Counted from the first letter of the stretch, positions 26,053 through 37,200 are shown. The stretch: 64,000 nt of DNA from Desulfobacterales bacterium (GCA_021737275.1 JAIPEE010000001.1:179686-243685), one strand, 5' to 3'. The notes: generated by a model from the letters alone, not told the origin. Program-made: numbers and translations.

Positions 26053-27432
26053 TCAGCTTTGTATTGATCGGCCATCAATATCAGGCAGCTGTATACCCAG
26101 CCTGTTGATCTTCCTGAAAAGCGTACTTTTATGTATGCCAAGCTCTGCTGCTGCTGCCTTACGATTAAAGTTATGCTTTTTAAGTGCATCCATAATAGCT
26201 TTTGCCTCAGCTTTTTTCACAGGATTATCAACAGTGAAGGAATCACGTTCAACGTTTGAACGTGGAAAAAGATTTCCGGGCAGATGCTTCTTCTGAATAT
26301 AACCTTCTGAGCACAGCACAAACGCACGTTCAATTATATTTTCCAGTTCCCGGATATTGCCGGGAAAATCGTGTGCCATAAGTATTTCAAGCAGATCCTG
26401 ATCAATACCCTCAACGGATTTTCCGCGTACGGTATTTAATTTATCAATAAACCGCTCCACGAGAAAAGGGATATCTTCCATACGATCGCGCAGGGGCGGC
26501 AATTTATGCTGTATAACATTGATACGATAGAAAAGATCCCGGCGGAAATCACCTTTTTCAACCATCTCAAACAGGTTTTTATTTGTTGCGGCGATTATCC
26601 TGACATTTGCCTTAATTTTTTTTACACCCCCAAGAGGTTGATAGGATCGCTCTTCAATCACTCGCAAAAGTTTAACCTGGAAAGCGGGACTAGTGTCACC
26701 TATTTCATCAAGCAGAATCGTGCCGTTTTCTGCTGCACTGAATAATCCGGGCTTATCTTTTACGGCATGTGTAAATGCTCCGGCTTTATATCCGAACAAT
26801 TCAGACTCAAGCAGTGTATCCGGAAGGGCGCCGCAGTTAACTGCGATAAAAGGATTTTCCTTGCGCAGACTCAAATTATGTATTGCTTTTGCAAGCAGCT
26901 CCTTACCCGTACCGGTCTCGCCTTCGATCAAAACGGTGCTGTCACTTTCGGATACCTGTGGCAAAACTTTAAACAGCTCTTTCATTGCCGGACTGATACT
27001 GACCATATCTGAAATTTGGTATTGATCCGTCAGCGCCTTTCGCAATTCTTCAACCAGACTATGATCCCTGAACACCTCCACACCACCGATTATTTTTCCA
27101 TCTTTATTTTTTAAAAGTGACGTGGAAACCGTAATCGGAATGCGTCTTTTTTCACTATTCACAATATAGGTAGAGGTACTGACAAACGCTTTTCCCTCTT
27201 TCATTGTCCTTTTGAGTGCACAATCACCTTCACACATGTTTGACCGGAAAACTTCCCAGCAGTGCCTGCCAATCGCCTCATCACGAGAGATTCCTGTTAT
27301 CTCTTCTCCAGCCCGATTAAAGGACATAATTTTCCAGTTGTGATCTACCGTAAAAACGCCATCGGAGATGCTTTCAAGTATAATCTCTGTGCTGCTGTCA
27401 TATAACTCATTTACTGTATTGTTTTTTTTCAT
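26053..27432 (-). CDS. PAS-containing sigma-54-dependent transcriptional activator
   Basis: A 459-residue bacterial enhancer-binding protein. An N-terminal PAS domain (about residues 12-130) contains a cysteine cluster, 'HCWEVFRSNMCEGDCALK', suited to redox or metal sensing. The AAA+ domain (about 147-375) has Walker A 'GETGTGKE' and a variant sigma-54 contact loop, GAFTHA instead of the canonical GAFTGA. The C-terminus is a Fis-type helix-turn-helix ('NRKAAAAELGIHKSTLFRKI'). It is immediately upstream of the NifX-like gene and its sigma-54 promoter, matching the sigma-54-controlled orange-protein clusters of Desulfovibrio, so it most likely activates that operon. Confidence 0.92.
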   Translation of the reverse strand: MKKNNTVNELYDSSTEIILESISDGVFTVDHNWKIMSFNRAGEEITGISRDEAIGRHCWEVFRSNMCEGDCALKRTMKEGKAFVSTSTYIVNSEKRRIPITVSTSLLKNKDGKIIGGVEVFRDHSLVEELRKALTDQYQISDMVSISPAMKELFKVLPQVSESDSTVLIEGETGTGKELLAKAIHNLSLRKENPFIAVNCGALPDTLLESELFGYKAGAFTHAVKDKPGLFSAAENGTILLDEIGDTSPAFQVKLLRVIEERSYQPLGGVKKIKANVRIIAATNKNLFEMVEKGDFRRDLFYRINVIQHKLPPLRDRMEDIPFLVERFIDKLNTVRGKSVEGIDQDLLEILMAHDFPGNIRELENIIERAFVLCSEGYIQKKHLPGNLFPRSNVERDSFTVDNPVKKAEAKAIMDALKKHNFNRKAAAAELGIHKSTLFRKINRLGIQLPDIDGRSIQS

Positions 27433-27677
27433 TTTTTTGGTTCAGTAACTTTTTATAATATTTTCTTTAAGCCTTATCACTAAATATTTTCAAAAACAAA
27501 ACATAACGCCTATAAAACTATTTTCCGGACACGGATTAAAATAAATATTTTTCATAGGCCCGGAAAACCAATAACCGGATATAGGCAGTTGCAATCCTCA
27601 ATTGAATTCTTTAAAATACCTCAATTTTCATGTCTTACACTTATCCATAATATATAAACTAAAAAAGGTTATGTCCA

Positions 27678-30629
27678 ATGGCCAACCAAAAGCGCAAAGG
27701 GCTGATAAGGTTTATAATTATTCTGGGCTTATATATCACGGCGGGGATTGTATTATCGATATTGGCCTTAAATGAATCCCCGGCAACCCTCACCCTGGAA
27801 AGCATATTTAAAATACCGCTGACAACCATCGCATTTATGTGCCTTCCCCTGCCCCTGATCTTTTTATATCTTCATGAAGAATGGAAGCATACCAGGGAAG
27901 CACAAACACATGCACAAACAATAATTGAACGTGAAGCCCAGTTAAAAATGGCCCTGGATGCAGGCGAGCTTGGTATTTGGGACTGGGATATTAAAAATGA
28001 TATACTTAAAATTTATGATGAAACATCAAGGCTTTATAACGCCGACGAAGATCTCCTCATGTTTCAACCTTCTGCGCTATGGAATGAATATATCCATCCG
28101 GATGATCTTAAGGATTTTGAAAACAGGCTGGACAGTTATATGAATGGCGATACACGGCTTTTTAAGTCAGAATACCGGTTTAAGCCTCCTGCCTCAACTG
28201 AATACATATGGGTAATTGACCGGGGGAAAGTTATTAAACGTGATAATGGCGGAAAGCCTGTCCGGCTGATCGGTGTTTTTATGGATATTGATAAACGAAA
28301 AAAAGATGAGGAAGAGCTTGAAAATTTAAAGAACTTTTTTCAAACACTGGTTGAAACGTCGAGTGATCTTATCTGGGAAGTTGATGAAGATGACAATATT
28401 GTATACCTGAGCCCCAAACTAAAAGATCTGCTGGGTTATGAGCCGGAAGAGTTATACGGCAAAAAAACTTTTGATGTTATTCCTCCCCAAAACAGAAAAA
28501 AAGTAAAAGAATTTTATGATTCTTTCAATAATCCTCCCCGGCCGATAGTCGGCGCTGAAACGATATATCTCCACAAAGATGGACATGAGGTATATTTTGA
28601 AACCAGCGGTGTTCCAATAATTGATGAAAAAGGAACCCTGAGAGGCTTCAGAGGTATCGACAGAGATGTCACAAAGCGCAAAAAATCAGAAACAGAGCTC
28701 AGGGAGCTTAAGGAATTTTTTCAATCACTTGTCGAAACCACTTCGGATATTATATGGGTCATTGATGAAAATGATAACTATACCTACCTGAGCCCGAATG
28801 TGAAAAAAATCCTGGGTTATGAACCTGAAGAGTTGTATGGCAAAAAAGCGGTTTCCCTGATGTCTTCTGAAGAGGCGGATCGCGTTAACGGTTTATGGGA
28901 CGATGCCTATACCCCAATCGTTCAGCTTGAAAGCAGAAACATTCATAAGAATGGGCACATAGTCATACTTGAAACCAGCGGCATCCCCGTTTTTGATGAC
29001 CAGGATAACCCCAGGGGCTTCCGGGGTATTGACAGAGATATAACTGAAGGGAAACGGGTAAAAAATAAATTAAGGGAAAGTGAGGCGCTCTTCAAAGCAG
29101 TATTTGATTCGATTACTGAAGGTATTATGGTTGTCGGAAACGATGGCAAAATAAGTAAAGTAAATAAACGGTTTCTCAAAATGTGGGGCCTGCCTTTCAG
29201 GAACACAGAATGTTTTAACCTGGATAACATTTTAACATACATCAATAGACACCTCAAAAATTCGGACCTGTTCTACCTTGATGTCAAAAAAGACGCCTGG
29301 TCATCTGAATTGTTAATGATAGAAATCGAATTGACTGATGATCGGATATTCCAATGGTTTTCCGACCCCTTAATCAAAGATAAAAAGGAAGCCGGCCGGA
29401 TTTATTACTTTAGGGATGTTACGGAAAAGAAAAAAAACCTGAGAAAGAAACGTAAGATTGAAGAACGCACACAACAGGCCCAAAAAATGGAAACCATCGG
29501 TCGTATTGCCGGCGGTGTGGCACATGATTTCAATAATTTACTTACCGGTATTATCGGTACCTGTGAATCATTTATACAAACCAGAACGGTTATGGATCAG
29601 GAACTAAGAGAATATAATGATGCCATCACCAATACAGCTAAACGGGCAGGAGATCTGACAAAAAAACTGCTGGACTTTTCAAGGAAGGGTAAATTTATTT
29701 CAAAAACCATTGATATACATCAAACGTTGAAAGATGCCATATCTATTCTGCAAAGATCAAATCTTGATCGGACTACCGTCATTCAGATGAAACTTAATGC
29801 TGAACCGTCATGTGTGGTCGGTGACCCGTCACAGCTGCAAAATGTGTTTTTAAATATCGGCCTCAATGCAATAGATGCCATGCCCGAAGGCGGCACGCTG
29901 ACAATTTCAACATCTAATAAATTTCTGGATAGTAATTCAGCCGTACATATTTCTGACGAATTTGTAGCGGGGCATTATGTGCTGATTTCAATTTCGGATA
30001 CCGGCATGGGCATGACCGAAGATGTGATGGCCAATATATTCGAACCCTTTTTTACAACCAAAGGAAGCGGATGTGGTACCGGCCTCGGGCTTTCTGCCGT
30101 TTATGGTTCAATCAAAAATCATAATGGCCGTATAAACGTGTCCAGCAATCCCGGCAAGGGAGCCGAATTTTTAATTTACCTGCCTGAAGATCATAACAAA
30201 ATTGAATCGGAAGTGCTTATGCCGGAAACCATGTCCGGTGAACGCTTTTGCATCCTGCTGGTTGATGATGATGAGCTTGTAAGAGTTAAATATGGTGAAG
30301 CTCTTCAGCATTCAGGACATCATGTATTACTTGCATCAAATGGTGAGGAGGCTGTCGAGATATACCAGCGAAAGCAGGATATCATTGAACTGGTCATTCT
30401 GGATATGGTTATGCCTGAGATGGATGGAAAGGATACGTTCATTGCATTAAATTATATAAACCCGGATATAAAAGTATTAATTGTATCCGGTTACAGTAAT
30501 CAGAATGCCATACAGGAGCTGTTAATACGTGGTGCAGTCGGCTTTCTGCAAAAGCCATATACCCTCGATGAATTATCGGCCCAGGCCGGCCTTGCGCTTG
30601 GGAAAAAAGCCTGTAATCATTCCTCTTAA
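27678..30629 (+). CDS. Hybrid sensor histidine kinase with multiple PAS domains and a receiver
   Basis: A 983-residue protein. Two N-terminal hydrophobic helices (about residues 10-30 and 50-66) anchor it in the inner membrane. Four consecutive PAS regions follow, roughly 85-210, 215-335, 338-460 and 465-585; the second and third are nearly duplicates ('YLSPKLKDLLGYEPEELYGK' and 'YLSPNVKKILGYEPEELYGK'). HisKA contains His616 in 'GGVAHDFNNLL'; the ATPase domain has 'NIGLNAIDAMPEGG' and 'GTGLGLS'. The receiver domain has Asp909 in 'VILDMVMPEMDG' and Lys in 'LQKPYTLDEL'. It is a multi-input phosphorelay kinase, divergent from the sigma-54 activator; its output partner is not visible. Confidence 0.93.
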   Translation: MANQKRKGLIRFIIILGLYITAGIVLSILALNESPATLTLESIFKIPLTTIAFMCLPLPLIFLYLHEEWKHTREAQTHAQTIIEREAQLKMALDAGELGIWDWDIKNDILKIYDETSRLYNADEDLLMFQPSALWNEYIHPDDLKDFENRLDSYMNGDTRLFKSEYRFKPPASTEYIWVIDRGKVIKRDNGGKPVRLIGVFMDIDKRKKDEEELENLKNFFQTLVETSSDLIWEVDEDDNIVYLSPKLKDLLGYEPEELYGKKTFDVIPPQNRKKVKEFYDSFNNPPRPIVGAETIYLHKDGHEVYFETSGVPIIDEKGTLRGFRGIDRDVTKRKKSETELRELKEFFQSLVETTSDIIWVIDENDNYTYLSPNVKKILGYEPEELYGKKAVSLMSSEEADRVNGLWDDAYTPIVQLESRNIHKNGHIVILETSGIPVFDDQDNPRGFRGIDRDITEGKRVKNKLRESEALFKAVFDSITEGIMVVGNDGKISKVNKRFLKMWGLPFRNTECFNLDNILTYINRHLKNSDLFYLDVKKDAWSSELLMIEIELTDDRIFQWFSDPLIKDKKEAGRIYYFRDVTEKKKNLRKKRKIEERTQQAQKMETIGRIAGGVAHDFNNLLTGIIGTCESFIQTRTVMDQELREYNDAITNTAKRAGDLTKKLLDFSRKGKFISKTIDIHQTLKDAISILQRSNLDRTTVIQMKLNAEPSCVVGDPSQLQNVFLNIGLNAIDAMPEGGTLTISTSNKFLDSNSAVHISDEFVAGHYVLISISDTGMGMTEDVMANIFEPFFTTKGSGCGTGLGLSAVYGSIKNHNGRINVSSNPGKGAEFLIYLPEDHNKIESEVLMPETMSGERFCILLVDDDELVRVKYGEALQHSGHHVLLASNGEEAVEIYQRKQDIIELVILDMVMPEMDGKDTFIALNYINPDIKVLIVSGYSNQNAIQELLIRGAVGFLQKPYTLDELSAQAGLALGKKACNHSS

Positions 30630-30707
30630 ATTAGATATTTATCGTCTCCTTTCAGTAATATATTTTTTTATTGACGATTCGTCATTAATATTTTATACAA
30701 CCGATCC

Positions 30708-31469
30708 ATGAGCCCCAAAATCGTAACAGAAGTAGATTTTAATCGCCGGGAATCTGAAATAATTGAAACTGCGATCCATATTCTTGCAGAAAAAGGCTGG
30801 AAGTCATTTACAATGGATCGGGTGGTCTCTCAGGTCCCTTACTCTAAAGGTATCGTTTATAAACATTTTTCCAGCAAAGAGGATCTTTTTGTTGCAATCA
30901 CCAATGAAGGTGAAAAAAAAGTTGCCGAACTTTCTCGCAAAGCAATTTCATTCAATGGTAACTGGCGTGAAAAATATATGGCGATGGGCTTTGCTTATGT
31001 CTTGTATTGCCGTATTTTCCCGGTACATTTTTTCTGTGGGCAAACAGCAGTAACGCCGGCTATTCTGGAAAAGGCTTCTCTTCAACGGATTAAGGCGCAT
31101 AGAAAACTCAGAGATCTGACATGGGAATTGGCCCTCAACCCTGTACAAAATGCATTAAATGAAGGCGTTATATCTCTACCGACGGGATACACTGCGGATG
31201 ATGTCCTCTCTGCAACTTTTTATGCCGAATGCGGATGCCTCTGGATGATTCTTTCAGGCGATGTGGAGATTATTGAAGATCAGCTTGATCTTGAAGCGGA
31301 ATACTTTAAAACATTTAATATTCTGATAGACGGCTTTCAGTGGAAGCCACTGATCTCTGAATTTGATTTTCCAACATCGCTTAAACGGATCGCTAATGAG
31401 GTTTTCCCTGAGGAGCTGAACGCCTTAATCAAACAGAATCTGGATTTTTATAAACAGCTAATTAATTAA
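30708..31469 (+). CDS. TetR-family transcriptional regulator
   Basis: A 253-residue protein with an N-terminal TetR helix-turn-helix ('AEKGWKSFTMDRVVSQVPYS' and 'KGIVYKHFSSKEDLF', about residues 24-60) and a divergent ligand-binding domain that is longer than usual. It lies 14 bases before a MATE transporter gene and heads a run of efflux genes, so it is probably their local repressor, responding to an effluxed compound. No operator is obvious from sequence alone. The start has only a weak ribosome binding site. Confidence 0.88.
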   Translation: MSPKIVTEVDFNRRESEIIETAIHILAEKGWKSFTMDRVVSQVPYSKGIVYKHFSSKEDLFVAITNEGEKKVAELSRKAISFNGNWREKYMAMGFAYVLYCRIFPVHFFCGQTAVTPAILEKASLQRIKAHRKLRDLTWELALNPVQNALNEGVISLPTGYTADDVLSATFYAECGCLWMILSGDVEIIEDQLDLEAEYFKTFNILIDGFQWKPLISEFDFPTSLKRIANEVFPEELNALIKQNLDFYKQLIN

Positions 31470-31483
31470 GATTGCAAGGCTAA

Positions 31484-32872
31484 ATGAACAAACTCCATTT
31501 TACAAAAGTTATCAAAATCGGGTCTCCCCTGTTAATTGGTATGATTTCAGAGTATTTAATGCATATTGCCGACTCGGTTATGGTAGGACGGCTTGGCACT
31601 ACCTATCTTGCCGGCATTGCGATTGCATTTGTATTTACAGAAATTTTATGGTGCGTTGTCTGGCCGCTGGCACCCGGTGTACAGACAATTGCCGCAAGGC
31701 GTTTCGGACAACAGACACTATCCTTTAAAAACGATGAGCGCACCGATAATACACTCGCCCGGCAAACCGGTGAAACGTTGGATAACGGCATTATCATCGC
31801 GCTGATACTTTCTGTTTTTGTTGTTTTATTTGCAGCCTTTGCAGAAGATATTCTCTCATTGATGATCCATGACCAGGATCGAATAGCGATGGCAATGGAA
31901 TATATCGGCCCGATCAAATGGATCATGCCGCTGGCCGCCATTTTCTTTGCCTGTTACGGCTTTCTGGCAGCCATCAATATGACAAAACTCATTATGATAT
32001 TTTCCATAGTCGTCAACCTTAGTAATATCATGTTTAACTATATCCTGATTTTTGGGAAATTTGGTATGCCCGCCATGGGAATAAAAGGAGCGGCATATGG
32101 GACAATCATCTCCATTATTATGGGTGTTATTTCATTAGTGATTATTATTCTTTCATTAAAACCGCTCAGAAAATACTGCTGTTTCACTTTTAAAAAGTTA
32201 GATCTATTTCTGATCCGGGATATGATTAAAGTAACCTTACCGGTCGTTATACAATCCGGTTTTATTCTAAGCGCTTTTCTGGTCTATGAGTCCCTGATCA
32301 GTAATATCGGCACGCTTGAACTGGCTGTTACGCATATTCTTATCGGAACATTTCATTTTTTCAGGTTTCTCATTGGTGGCTTTGCTGAAGGCGGATCCGT
32401 ACTGGTGGGTAATGCGCTGGGTATAAAAGATAAAAAAGAGGCCTACCATTTTGCCGGGGCAACCAATATGATTGCCATTGTGATTGCAATGGTCATCTTT
32501 TTGTTCATCATGCTCTTTCCTGAACTGGTTATTAAAATTTTTAATACCGAACCTGAGACTGTTGCGCTGGGTTCAAAAGCGGTTCGATATTTCGGGATTT
32601 TCTTTCTGATTGCAGCTATCGGTACTCCGGTTGAAATTCTATTTACTCATAACGGCTGGGGTAAGTTTGTACTTTATTCAGATATAAGTACCAACATCTT
32701 ATGCCTGCTTGGTATTACCGTTTTATCAACCATGTTCCTGGGTATGGGAATTAACGGTGCCTGGATAGCGCTGGCACTTTACCTGTTTTCTTTTAATATC
32801 ATCCTGTATATCAGTTTCTTTTCAAAAAAGTGGCTGAACGTAAACGTGGAAAGCAGCGAGATGGCACTATAA
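31484..32872 (+). CDS. MATE-family multidrug efflux transporter
   Basis: A 462-residue protein with about 12 transmembrane helices in two similar halves, typical MATE length. Segments 'MISEYLMHIADSVMVGRLGT' near residue 16 and 'GGFAEGGSVLVGNALG' near residue 295 are the matching signature regions of the two halves. MATE proteins export cationic drugs or metabolites in exchange for Na+ or H+. A charged insertion around residues 80-100 is somewhat longer than usual. It is coupled to the upstream TetR gene. Confidence 0.9.
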   Translation: MNKLHFTKVIKIGSPLLIGMISEYLMHIADSVMVGRLGTTYLAGIAIAFVFTEILWCVVWPLAPGVQTIAARRFGQQTLSFKNDERTDNTLARQTGETLDNGIIIALILSVFVVLFAAFAEDILSLMIHDQDRIAMAMEYIGPIKWIMPLAAIFFACYGFLAAINMTKLIMIFSIVVNLSNIMFNYILIFGKFGMPAMGIKGAAYGTIISIIMGVISLVIIILSLKPLRKYCCFTFKKLDLFLIRDMIKVTLPVVIQSGFILSAFLVYESLISNIGTLELAVTHILIGTFHFFRFLIGGFAEGGSVLVGNALGIKDKKEAYHFAGATNMIAIVIAMVIFLFIMLFPELVIKIFNTEPETVALGSKAVRYFGIFFLIAAIGTPVEILFTHNGWGKFVLYSDISTNILCLLGITVLSTMFLGMGINGAWIALALYLFSFNIILYISFFSKKWLNVNVESSEMAL

Positions 32873-33030
32873 AATCTTAAACCGGTTACAGTTTTTGTAT
32901 ATTATTTTTATCCCATAAGTAATCAAAAATTTTTATGACAAAACAAATAAGGCTTATAGTCGGCCTTCTTCCAAAGCCGGCTGCCTCACAACAGCTTTAT
33001 ATATAACAAAGCAAATATAAGGAAGTAGCT

Positions 33031-34161
33031 ATGTTTAAAAAAGTAATTATTTCATTTTTCATCGTTGCACTTATTCTTATTGCCTCTACTGTTTATCTCT
33101 TAGTTCAAAAATCTAACCCGCCAGAGGTTTTTAAGGATGAGGAAAAAAACACCATCGTCAGTGTTCAGGTAGAAGAAGTGACCTATGAAGATTATTCAGA
33201 ATCTTTTTCTTATTACGGCAGGGTAAACTCATCCCAGGTTGTTCATCTTGTATCAGAAGTTACCGGTATCATAAAAAATGCGGATATTCCTCTTGAGGAA
33301 GGACAGCTTTTTAAAAAGGGTCAGCTTTTAATTAATATCTCATCTGATGAACGTGAGATGGAACTAAAAGCTATGAAAAGCGAATTGATCAGCACTTTTT
33401 CATATATGATGCTGAATCTAAATCATGCTTTTCCGGATGAATATTCCAAATGGCAGAAATTTTTCAAAAAGATTAGTGTAGAAAAACCTTTGCCGCCACT
33501 TCCTAAAGTTATCAACAGTGAGGAGACAACTTATCTTGCCAACCAGGGATTTCTGTCAAATTACTATAATATTAAAGCACAGGAAATTAATCTTGATAAA
33601 CATAAAATGTCGGCGCCGTTTAATGGTGCGTATATCCTGGTTGAAAGGGAAATCGGCAGTACGGTTTATCCGGGACTGGAGCTCGCCAGTATCATCTGTA
33701 CTGATGCGCTTGAAATTGAAGTGGAAATAAAACCGGAGGATATTGAATGGATAAGTACCGGTGGCACAGTATCCGTATACACTACTGGAAGTACAGCCGG
33801 GATTCCCGGGACAGTTGACAGAATTTCGCCTTTTGTATCTCCCACATCACAAATGATGAAAATGTTTGTGTCGATTGATCCGTCATCGGAATCTTCCCTG
33901 GTAACAGGTCAGTATGTTGAAGTTAAAATACCAAGTCTGGTTGTTGAGCAGGTGATGGAGATACCCAGAGAGGCCATCGTACAGGACTTCATGGTTTATA
34001 CTGTTGAAAACAATCAACTCGAAATGTTTTTTGCTGAAATTGTCAGACAGAATGAAGATACGGCATTAATCCGTGGCCCGGAAGAGGGAAGCTTGCTGGT
34101 AATTGAGTCAGTTGTGGATGCTGAATCCGGAATGCCGGTCAATGTTATAGGTTATGACTGA
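33031..34161 (+). CDS. RND efflux periplasmic adaptor (membrane fusion) protein
   Basis: A 376-residue HlyD/AcrA-type adaptor with an N-terminal membrane anchor (about residues 3-26). The lipoyl half-motifs are separated by a short hairpin: 'VTGIIKNADIPLEEGQLFKK' near residue 77 and 'KMSAPFNGAYILVEREIGS' near residue 193. The C-terminal beta-barrel part contains 'PFVSPTSQMMKMFVSID'. Adaptors link the inner-membrane RND pump to an outer-membrane channel across the periplasm. The pump and channel genes follow directly. A GGAAG ribosome binding site precedes the ATG. Confidence 0.88.
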   Translation: MFKKVIISFFIVALILIASTVYLLVQKSNPPEVFKDEEKNTIVSVQVEEVTYEDYSESFSYYGRVNSSQVVHLVSEVTGIIKNADIPLEEGQLFKKGQLLINISSDEREMELKAMKSELISTFSYMMLNLNHAFPDEYSKWQKFFKKISVEKPLPPLPKVINSEETTYLANQGFLSNYYNIKAQEINLDKHKMSAPFNGAYILVEREIGSTVYPGLELASIICTDALEIEVEIKPEDIEWISTGGTVSVYTTGSTAGIPGTVDRISPFVSPTSQMMKMFVSIDPSSESSLVTGQYVEVKIPSLVVEQVMEIPREAIVQDFMVYTVENNQLEMFFAEIVRQNEDTALIRGPEEGSLLVIESVVDAESGMPVNVIGYD

Positions 34162-34173
34162 TTAAGAATAATG

Positions 34174-34188
34174 TGTCGTATTGCGACA
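34174..34188. promoter_or_regulatory. Perfect palindrome TGTCG-TATTG-CGACA, possible operator
   Basis: Five-base perfect arms around a 5-base centre lie between the adaptor and pump genes. The same TATTGCGAC core appears in the candidate activator site at 26006-26022. It may be a regulator binding site or a small hairpin in the operon transcript. Confidence 0.35.
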
Positions 34189-34258
34189 GCATAATTTAAT
34201 TGTAATGGTTGTTCTTTACGTATTTTAGCTAACATAAGTTTTATTTGGATAACATAAT

Positions 34259-37200
34259 ATGAAAAAAATACTGACCACTTTTGTCAAGTACCCATTTTAT
34301 GCAAAGGTTGCCATGGCACTGACCATTATCCTTGGATTAATCGCAGTCACGTCCATGAAAAAATCCTCTTACCCCCAGGTAGACCCCAGGACACTTTCCA
34401 TTTCTGTGACATATATCGGTGCGTCTGTAAAAGAGGTGGAAGAGAGTGTTACCAGCCTCATCGAAGATGCCATCCGGGGTATCCCCGGTGTTAAAGAGAT
34501 TTCTTCCGTTTCGAAGGAAGATTATGCTTATGTCAGTGTATTAATGCACTCCGACAGTAACCACGATCAGGTTCTGTATGAGGTCAAAAATGCTATTGAC
34601 GGTATTTCAGGATTTCCAACGGATGCTGACAGACCTGTTGTTTCCAGAGACCGTGGCAGTTCCGAAGCGATGTACATCAGTTTATGGGGTCGTGATTTAT
34701 TCAGGCTCAAAGAACAGGCCCAGAAAATTGAAGATGATTTTCTGGCCTCCGGTATTATCTCCCAGGTTTATATCGATGGTTACCCCGGTGTAGAAATATC
34801 TGTAGAAGTAAAAGAGGAAATTCTCAGGCGTTACCGGTTGAGCATTGAAGAGATCCGGACCGCTATCAGCTATAATAACCTCGACATCTCTGCCGGCATG
34901 ATCAAAAATGATCGGGAAGAAATTCAGGTACTATCCAGAAACCGCTCCCTTGATCCGGAAGATATTGGTAATATTGTCATTCGGGCACATAAAAATGGCC
35001 AGTTACTCCGGGTATCGGATGTAGCAGATGTTATATATCAGTTTGAAGAAAAACCTGTTGGAAGCTGGGGCTTTGGCGCCGACATGATTATGATCTCAAT
35101 TTACAAACTCAATAATGAAGATCTGGCAGCCATGTCAAAGTTTGTTGCCGAGTATGTGAAAAAGTTTCAAGAGGAAGACCCAACGGCAGGTATTGAGGTT
35201 ATTTTTGATTACAATGAAGTAATCGACAATAATCTATCAATTTTATATGAGAATGGAGCGGTTGGTATTTTTCTGGTTGTTCTCTCCTTGACTCTTTTCC
35301 TCCGGTTCAGGCTTTCACTCTGGGTGGCATGGGGTATTCCCGCATCATTTCTTGGCCTCTTTATGCTGGCAAATCTGTTCGGGATAACGCTTAATGAAAT
35401 TTCCCTTTTTGGCATGATTTTAATTATCGGTATTCTTGTGGATGACGGTATTGTTGTCGCGGAAAATATTTATGCCCACCATGAAAGCGGAAAACCTTTT
35501 CGAAAAGCGGCAGTGGACGGCACTTGTGAAATTATACCTGCCGTATATACTTCTGTTTTCACAACTATTATTGCCTTTTTACCCATTCTCTTTCTGAGGG
35601 GAGATATGGAATATTTTCATGAAATGGCACTTGTCGTAATTTTGTGTCTCTCTTTTTCTTTGATCGAATGCTCTTTTCTACTACCGGCGCATATTGCCAA
35701 CCCGAAGGTATTTAAAAAGTCAAGCGGGAAAAACATTACTGCACGAGCCAGAAACAAAATGGACGGCGCTTTTACTTTTCTCAGAGACGACCTGTACATT
35801 CCCCTTGCAAAAAAATGCATGAAATATAGATGGATATGCTTTTCTATTCCCATTGCAATGGTAATACTCACCACCGGTTTGCTGCTCAGCGGTGGTATCG
35901 GTATTACTTTTTATCCATCCGTTGAAGACAATTCATTTCAGATTAACCTGGCCCTCAAGCCCGGCACAAATCCGGAAGTAACCAAAAGTTATCTTCACCG
36001 CATTGACAATGCGGTGTGGAGTGTAAATGCTGATCTGAGGGAAGAATTCAATTCCGCTGAAGACTTTGTCTATTTTACGGAAGTTGACCTGGGAGAAGTG
36101 TATGAAGGCTGGTCGGAAGCCGGTGGGCATGTGGGTGTTGTCTTTGTCTTTCTTGCTGATATGAAAAACCCTCCCATCTCCAGTGGTGAAATCAAAGCCA
36201 GAGTTTATGAGGAAATCGGAGAAATCCCCAGTGCCCATAAATTTAGCATGGGCTATACAGACTGGTATGGCGCACCTGTATCCGTCAGTCTGTTAGGGGA
36301 TAATCTTAAAGAGCTGAATAAGGCACGGGGATGGTTTATCAATGAACTGAAAAAATATACCGCATTATATAACATTACAGATAACGGACAAGTTGGCAGC
36401 CAGGAAATATTATTAAAACTAAAGCCTCTGGCTTACGCGCTGGGACTTAATCAGGTGACGCTTATGGATCAGGTCAGACAGGCCTTCTGGGGAGCCGAGG
36501 CACAGCGCCTGCAGGATGGAAAGGATGAGGTCAGGGTTTATGTCCGTTATCCAAAATCTAACCGGATTAATATCGGTCAATTAGAGAAGATGCGTATCTA
36601 TACCGAACATGGCGAATACCCGCTGGCAGCACTTGCTGATTATACTGTAGGTAGAAGCCCGGTCGCCATTAACCGTTATAATGGTCAGCGTGAAATTCGG
36701 GTTGATGCATATATGAAGGAATATAATGACCCGGTACCCCCGATCCTAAATGATATAGAAACTAACGTGCTGCCTGAACTTATGGAAAAATTCCCCGGCA
36801 TTACCTATACTTACCAGGGACAGCAAAAATCCACTCAGGACGACATTACGGATATGAAAAAATATTACGCCATCGCTTTTCTGGGTATTGTGCTGCTGAT
36901 CATGTTTCATTTCAGATCATTAAGCCAGGCCATCATTATTCTTTCCATGATTCCTCTTGGCTGGCTCGGTGCCATATGGGGTCATGGTATTATGGGTGTA
37001 CCCCTCTCCATGATGAGCCTGCTGGGTATGATTGCCCTGTCCGGAACTATTGTTAATGACTCGGTAATTTTCCTTGCGAAATACAATCAAAACCTGCAAT
37101 GGGGCCGGAAAATATCTGATGCCATTATTGAAGCGGGCCGTGCACGCTTCAGGCCAATTTTGCTGACTTCCGTAACAACTGTTCTCGGTCTTATATCCCT

